From positions 43,230 to 107,229 of the forward strand of contig WYBW01000094.1 in the NCBI GenBank assembly GCA_011525685.1: a DNA stretch of 64,000 nucleotides, written 5' to 3'. The DNA comes from Verrucomicrobiia bacterium. GTDB taxonomy: Bacteria; Verrucomicrobiota; Verrucomicrobiia; Limisphaerales; JADLHS01. The stretch's first letter is position 1, and every line of letters begins with the position of its first letter. A model generated the notes under the pieces. The model had not been told where the DNA came from, made no database searches, and saw nothing but the letters and a program-made list of their open reading frames with translations. The translations under genes and the position numbers were made by a program. Shown here one piece after another: positions 60,487 through 64,000 of this stretch.

Positions 60487-63400
60487 TCACGGCTGTACCG
60501 CGCGCAACCGGAAGAATTGCGCCGGTTGCGGCCCGACTGGAATGGAAAGCAGCAGACCCTCAGCCGGGATGGTGTTGGTATGCACCGGCATCCAGTCGCG
60601 CAAGTCGCTGGAACCTTCGACCACAAATGCCTGTCCCGCCGGACCGGCCACACGCCACTGCATCTGCCCGTCCGCCATAGCGGAGCCATCGTCGGGAAGC
60701 ATCCACTGCAAGGGCATTTGAGTCACCGGTGCGACATTGACCACCAGCGGCGCGGGTGCAGGCGCCGGCGGCTCGTAACGGATCAATTCCCACCGTTCCG
60801 CGGCGCCATCGCCCGAGACACCCTGTTGTTTCACCATGCCGATGCCGGGCGCAAGCCAGTCATCATGCGTCTGGCTTTCGCCCCCGGCACTCAGCGTCAG
60901 ACGGACGCGCAGACAGCCGGGGAAGGTGCCGGCAGGCACGGTGACGGTGGACACATCCAGCAACTGAAGCTTGAAGGTGGCCTGTCCGGCGTAACTGCCA
61001 TCCAGGTAAATCCCTCTGGTGATGCTGATCGTCTGGCCAACGGCCACCCGGTTCGTGATCAGGAAACCGCGATCCACCCGGAGTGTCTCATCGTCGTCAT
61101 CCGAGCCGACCCAGCCAAAGGAGCAACCTCCCATGATGAAGTATTCATCCCAATCATCGTAAGAGAAGAACTGGCCGGTGCCGGAAATGTAAGTGCCATA
61201 GGCGCTTTCTATGTGCAGCACGTTGACAACGTAATTGCTCACGATGGCGGTTCCGGAATAGGTCACCAAAGGATGGTCGGCGTCCTTGATTTCGATTTTC
61301 TGTTGGGCTGGAAACCCGTCCCAATCCAGGCCGTCGTAGATCAGGCGCGAGCCCAATGGTGCGGAATAGAAGTAGTCCGCCAGACAATAGGTGAGGACGT
61401 AAATGACATTCACGCTATTGGTGGTCGAGCGGTTGCCCGCGGCGTCCACCGCGTAAGCCCTCACATGGTTCGTGCCGGGAATGAGATTGACGCTGGCGCT
61501 CCAGTTGGTCCAGCCACTGGCGCTGGTCCAGTCACCACCATTCAACTGATACCAGACGCTGCCGCTGGGGTTGTTGTCGGTCACCTTGCCCGCAACGGTG
61601 AATACTTCGTTGCTCCACCGCTGGTTCAACTTCGGCGCCGTGATCGTCAACACCGGCTTCGCCACGTCCACAAACGTCGCTGTGACCACCGTGTTCGATG
61701 CCATCAGGAACGGCACCGCCTTGTTCGTGGAGCGAATCGTGTTCCCCTCCACCGTCACCAGCCAGTTGGTCAGGATCCACCCGGTGGCCGGCGTGACGGT
61801 CGGCGACACCGATTTGCCGATCTCCAAGAGCTGGCCGTCGGTGACGCCGTTGACTTTGCCCTTGCCGATGATGACCACGCCCAACGGGGCCGTGAGCACG
61901 CGTACGAAGTTCGCACTGTTGGTGGTCGAGCGGTTGCCTGCGGCATCAACCGCGTAAGCCTTCACATTGTTCGCGCCGGGAATGAGATTGACGCTGGCGC
62001 TCCAGTTGGTCCAGCCACTGGCGCTGGTCCAGTCACCACCATTCAACTGATACCAGACGCTGCCGTTGGTGTTGTTGTCGGTCACCTTGCCCGCAACGGT
62101 GAACACTTCGTTGCTCCACCGCTGGTTCAACTTCGGCGCCGTGATCGTCAACACCGGCTTCGCCACGTCCACAAACGTCGCCGTGACCACCGTGTTCGAT
62201 GCCATCAGGAACGGCACCGCCTTGTTCGTGGAGCGAATCGTGTTCCCCTCCACCTGCACCAGCCAGTTGGTCAGAACCCACCCGGTGGCCGGCGTGACCG
62301 TCAAAGCGACCGGTTTGCCAAGCTCGAAGAGTTTTCCATTCGCACCGCCGTTCACCTTCCCGTTGCCCACTATCTCCAACCCCAGCGGCGCGGTCAGCAC
62401 GTAAACAAACTTCACCGTGTTCGTCAGCGACCGGTTCCCCGCCACGTCCAGCGCATACGCCCGCAGCGTGTTCGTGCCCGGCGTCAACACCACCTGGGCT
62501 GTCCAATTGCTCCAGCCCGACGGTGAGGTCGTAGGCGCTGCCCAGTCCAGTTCGTTCAACTGATAGCGCACCTCCGTCACGCCGAGATTGTCAGTGGCTT
62601 TACCGGTCACCGTGAACACGCTGTTGCTCCAGCGCTGGTTCAGTTTGGGCGCGGTGAACGTCAAGGCGGGACGCGCGGTGTCCGCCAGCAGGCGGAGGAA
62701 ATTCGTGGTGGCATTGCCCTGCCCGTCCCGCGCCACGATCGTGAGGCGGTTGGTGCCCAAGGTCAGATTCATCGCGCGGCTCCACTGGGCGGTGCCCGTG
62801 CCGGCCACCGTGTCGTTGGTGGCGCGCAAGCCGTTGACGGTGACGGACGCGATGCCGTTGTCGCCCAGGCCGGCATCGGAAGCAGTGCCGGCCAGCACCG
62901 TGGCGGCCCCGCCGAGCAGTTGCAACTCCGTATGACTGGTAATGGCCAGCACAGGGGACAGCTTATCTGCCACCACAAGCTGCGCGGCGGCGCTCACCGC
63001 GCTGTCATGGCCGTTGGCCACGCGCACCGAGTAACTGCCCGCATCCGCAAACTCCAGTCCCGCGATCACCAAGATGTTGCTGGTGGCGCCGGAAATGCGG
63101 GCATCGTCGGCAAGGTCCACCCCATTCTTTCGCCATTGATAGGACAGCGGCGCCGAGCCGGACGCGATCACCGAAAACGTAGCGACCCCGCCCAGGCTGT
63201 TCGTCTGCGCGCGTGGCGGCGTGACGATGCGCACGGGCGCAACGACGCTGTAACTGATCAGATCAAGCTGCTCCTCCCCGTTATCGGGGGCGTTGCGATG
63301 CTTGACCGCGCCAACCCCGCGAACCCACCACTCGTCCTGCGTCTCAGACTCGCCACCTCCAGAGATGACGATGCGCACTTTGAGACAATCTTCGAACGTG

Positions 63401-63942
63401 CCCGCTGGCACAGTGACCGATCCCCAGCTCACGGCGGTAAGCTTGAAGGTGACTGAACCCTGATATACACCGCGGTCATAATAATCTCGCGTAACCGAGG
63501 CGGACTGACCCAGGTTCAACGAAGGTGGCAACACCAGTCCCCCGTCCACCCGGCCGGAATCGGAGCCATCATCGTAGCCCCAGAAGGCGAGCGCCCCGTG
63601 ATCGCTAAACAAGTCATCCCAGTCATCGTAGGTGGGCGAACCATAAGCCCTGTTGAGGCGGACCAGATTCGTGGTGTAGGTACGCGGTGTGCCCCGCCCT
63701 GTGTAGGCCGTGACGGGGTAGTTCCGGCTGGCCACCCGGTCCACGCGGGTGGACGGCTGGCCGTCATAATCCGTGCCGGTGTAATGCCATTCGTTGCCCT
63801 CCACCAGCGGGTTGAAATATTCCAGAAGCACAAAGGACGACGGCGGCGTGACCACGTTCAGCACGGCCACGGCGCTAGCAGGTTGTTGAAATAGTCTCAC
63901 GCAAATTTGAACAGGCCGCATTGACTTGCGTCTGAAATCCAT
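60487..63942 (-). CDS. Large secreted Ig/repeat-domain protein, 5' end probably disrupted
   Basis: Up to 1151 residues, but the first 20 or so (MDFRRKSMRPVQICVRLFQQ) appear to come from an insertion sequence; the native chain seems to begin at about VAVLNVVTPP, and no signal peptide is present. Layout from the N-side: a beta domain with DYDGQPSTRV and VPAGTFEDCLKVRI (about 40-235); an Ig-like domain (SYQWRKNGVDLADD, 240-325); a linker domain; then repeated pairs of Ig-like (APKLNQRWSN) and InlB-like (TVTPATGWVLTNWLV) modules (430-900); a second copy of the first beta domain (about 890-1070, VPAGTFPGCLRVRLTL); and a C-terminal domain (FVVEGSSDLRDWMPVHT ... AQFFRLRAVQP). Probably surface or secreted and adhesive. 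Confidence 0.8.
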   Translation of the reverse strand: MDFRRKSMRPVQICVRLFQQPASAVAVLNVVTPPSSFVLLEYFNPLVEGNEWHYTGTDYDGQPSTRVDRVASRNYPVTAYTGRGTPRTYTTNLVRLNRAYGSPTYDDWDDLFSDHGALAFWGYDDGSDSGRVDGGLVLPPSLNLGQSASVTRDYYDRGVYQGSVTFKLTAVSWGSVTVPAGTFEDCLKVRIVISGGGESETQDEWWVRGVGAVKHRNAPDNGEEQLDLISYSVVAPVRIVTPPRAQTNSLGGVATFSVIASGSAPLSYQWRKNGVDLADDARISGATSNILVIAGLEFADAGSYSVRVANGHDSAVSAAAQLVVADKLSPVLAITSHTELQLLGGAATVLAGTASDAGLGDNGIASVTVNGLRATNDTVAGTGTAQWSRAMNLTLGTNRLTIVARDGQGNATTNFLRLLADTARPALTFTAPKLNQRWSNSVFTVTGKATDNLGVTEVRYQLNELDWAAPTTSPSGWSNWTAQVVLTPGTNTLRAYALDVAGNRSLTNTVKFVYVLTAPLGLEIVGNGKVNGGANGKLFELGKPVALTVTPATGWVLTNWLVQVEGNTIRSTNKAVPFLMASNTVVTATFVDVAKPVLTITAPKLNQRWSNEVFTVAGKVTDNNTNGSVWYQLNGGDWTSASGWTNWSASVNLIPGANNVKAYAVDAAGNRSTTNSANFVRVLTAPLGVVIIGKGKVNGVTDGQLLEIGKSVSPTVTPATGWILTNWLVTVEGNTIRSTNKAVPFLMASNTVVTATFVDVAKPVLTITAPKLNQRWSNEVFTVAGKVTDNNPSGSVWYQLNGGDWTSASGWTNWSASVNLIPGTNHVRAYAVDAAGNRSTTNSVNVIYVLTYCLADYFYSAPLGSRLIYDGLDWDGFPAQQKIEIKDADHPLVTYSGTAIVSNYVVNVLHIESAYGTYISGTGQFFSYDDWDEYFIMGGCSFGWVGSDDDDETLRVDRGFLITNRVAVGQTISITRGIYLDGSYAGQATFKLQLLDVSTVTVPAGTFPGCLRVRLTLSAGGESQTHDDWLAPGIGMVKQQGVSGDGAAERWELIRYEPPAPAPAPLVVNVAPVTQMPLQWMLPDDGSAMADGQMQWRVAGPAGQAFVVEGSSDLRDWMPVHTNTIPAEGLLLSIPVGPQPAQFFRLRAVQP
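61420..62421. repeat. 501-bp near-identical tandem repeat in coding DNA
   Basis: Two adjacent copies: 61420-61920 and 61921-62421. Both begin GGTGGTCGAGCGGTTGCC on the plus strand; corresponding positions differ by exactly 501 bases (167 codons). Long blocks are identical, for example around 61610-61740 compared with 62111-62241. A third, more divergent copy begins near 62422. The unit encodes one InlB-like and one Ig-like module. Confidence 0.9.
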
Positions 63943-64000
63943 GCGCGGAAAACCTCAAGCCCAGCCGGACTTTCTGACGGTCATCAACCTCAACGCCAGC
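63879..64000 (+). mobile_element. Left end of an insertion sequence (IS5/IS1182-like), partial
   Basis: The terminus is probably at about 63879 (CAGGTTGTTGAAATAGTCTC), preceded by CTAG that could be a target site. The GTTGAAATAGTC word resembles ends of IS1182-like elements. A transposase reading frame begins at 63941. The repeat-protein frame to the left loses its domain character at this point. The right end lies outside the window, so limits are approximate. Confidence 0.55.
63941..64000 (+). CDS. Transposase N-terminal fragment
   Basis: 20 residues from ATG 63941 to the window edge: MRGKPQAQPDFLTVINLN and so on. The start 'MRG...Q...F..vnLe' is typical of IS5/IS1182-type transposases, in which 'vPaDHPLR' usually follows. 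The DDE domain is not in the window. The call depends on the short motif plus the broken neighbouring gene. Confidence 0.55.
   Translation, partial: MRGKPQAQPDFLTVINLNAS

Noticed and set aside
60517..62526. 669-codon open frame on the plus strand
   Set aside because: Antisense to the large repeat protein, and its apparent repeats are only the complement of the 501-bp tandem units.

Overview
The window is about 64 kb of gene-dense, GC-rich bacterial chromosome. The gene mix points to a Gram-negative member of the Verrucomicrobiota, most like the Limisphaerales/Pedosphaera group. The clues are a fused SecDF beside YajC, an Mla-type outer-membrane lipid transport operon, several Tat-exported Gfo/Idh/MocA oxidoreductases, secreted DUF1080, HEAT, PQQ-propeller, RCC1 and Ig-like proteins, and many palindromic intergenic repeats. 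The lineage is inferred from composition and gene content; no marker phylogeny was possible.

Layout. 1-2.7 kb: division genes ftsQ (3' end), ftsA and a divergent ftsZ. 2.8-6.5 kb: three consecutive CNNM/CBS membrane proteins. 6.5-11.1 kb: carotenoid hydratase-like protein, Na/Ca-exchanger-like protein, YggU-like protein and a DUF1080 lipoprotein. 11.3-16.6 kb: DUF2959-like lipoprotein, exported oxidoreductase, rsmI, URO-D-family protein. 16.7-21.8 kb: one tight minus-strand run, mlaE-mlaF-mlaD-PIN/TRAM-DUF2007-FAD oxidase. 22.2-27 kb: exported two-part hydrolase, tRNA-Leu(CAA), membrane TPR protein, NagB-like protein. 27.2-33.2 kb: recJ, TerC, secDF, yajC. 33.6-34.2 kb: a decayed RHS remnant. 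34.5-43.8 kb: a plus-strand block of exported proteins (oxidoreductase, HEAT protein, CE1-like esterase, PQQ propeller, nucleoside hydrolase, RCC1). 43.8-47.9 kb: sugar-phosphate isomerase-like protein, LarA-like protein, Ser/Thr kinase, SDR. 48-51.7 kb: DHH phosphoesterase, rph, histidine phosphatase, prmA. 51.7-53.6 kb: nrfHA. 53.8-56.3 kb: Uma2 protein, small membrane protein, APC transporter. 56.5-60.2 kb: SRP RNA, dnaX, ebfC, recR, HAD phosphatase. 60.5-64 kb: a large secreted repeat protein apparently interrupted at its 5' end by an insertion sequence that runs off the window.

Physiology. nrfHA gives respiratory nitrite reduction to ammonium. The secreted enzymes suggest breakdown of plant or algal carbohydrate and nucleosides. 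The carotenoid gene suggests pigmentation. Mla, SecDF and YajC serve the envelope.

The most unusual signal is outside the genes. One class of hairpin keeps a core GCG-CGA-CGC while its outer stem changes in a base-paired way. A second class has GGCGGCT/AGCCGCC stems around a 4-nt loop. A third class consists of long inverted arms built from short repeated words such as CCGAA, CATCCAAC and CACCCAA. Two genes (the carotenoid protein and prmA) end inside elements of the first class. Other points of interest are an FtsZ with a changed P-loop and T7 loop, a DnaX lacking its zinc cysteines, and a NrfA with CXXCH rather than CXXCK at heme 1.
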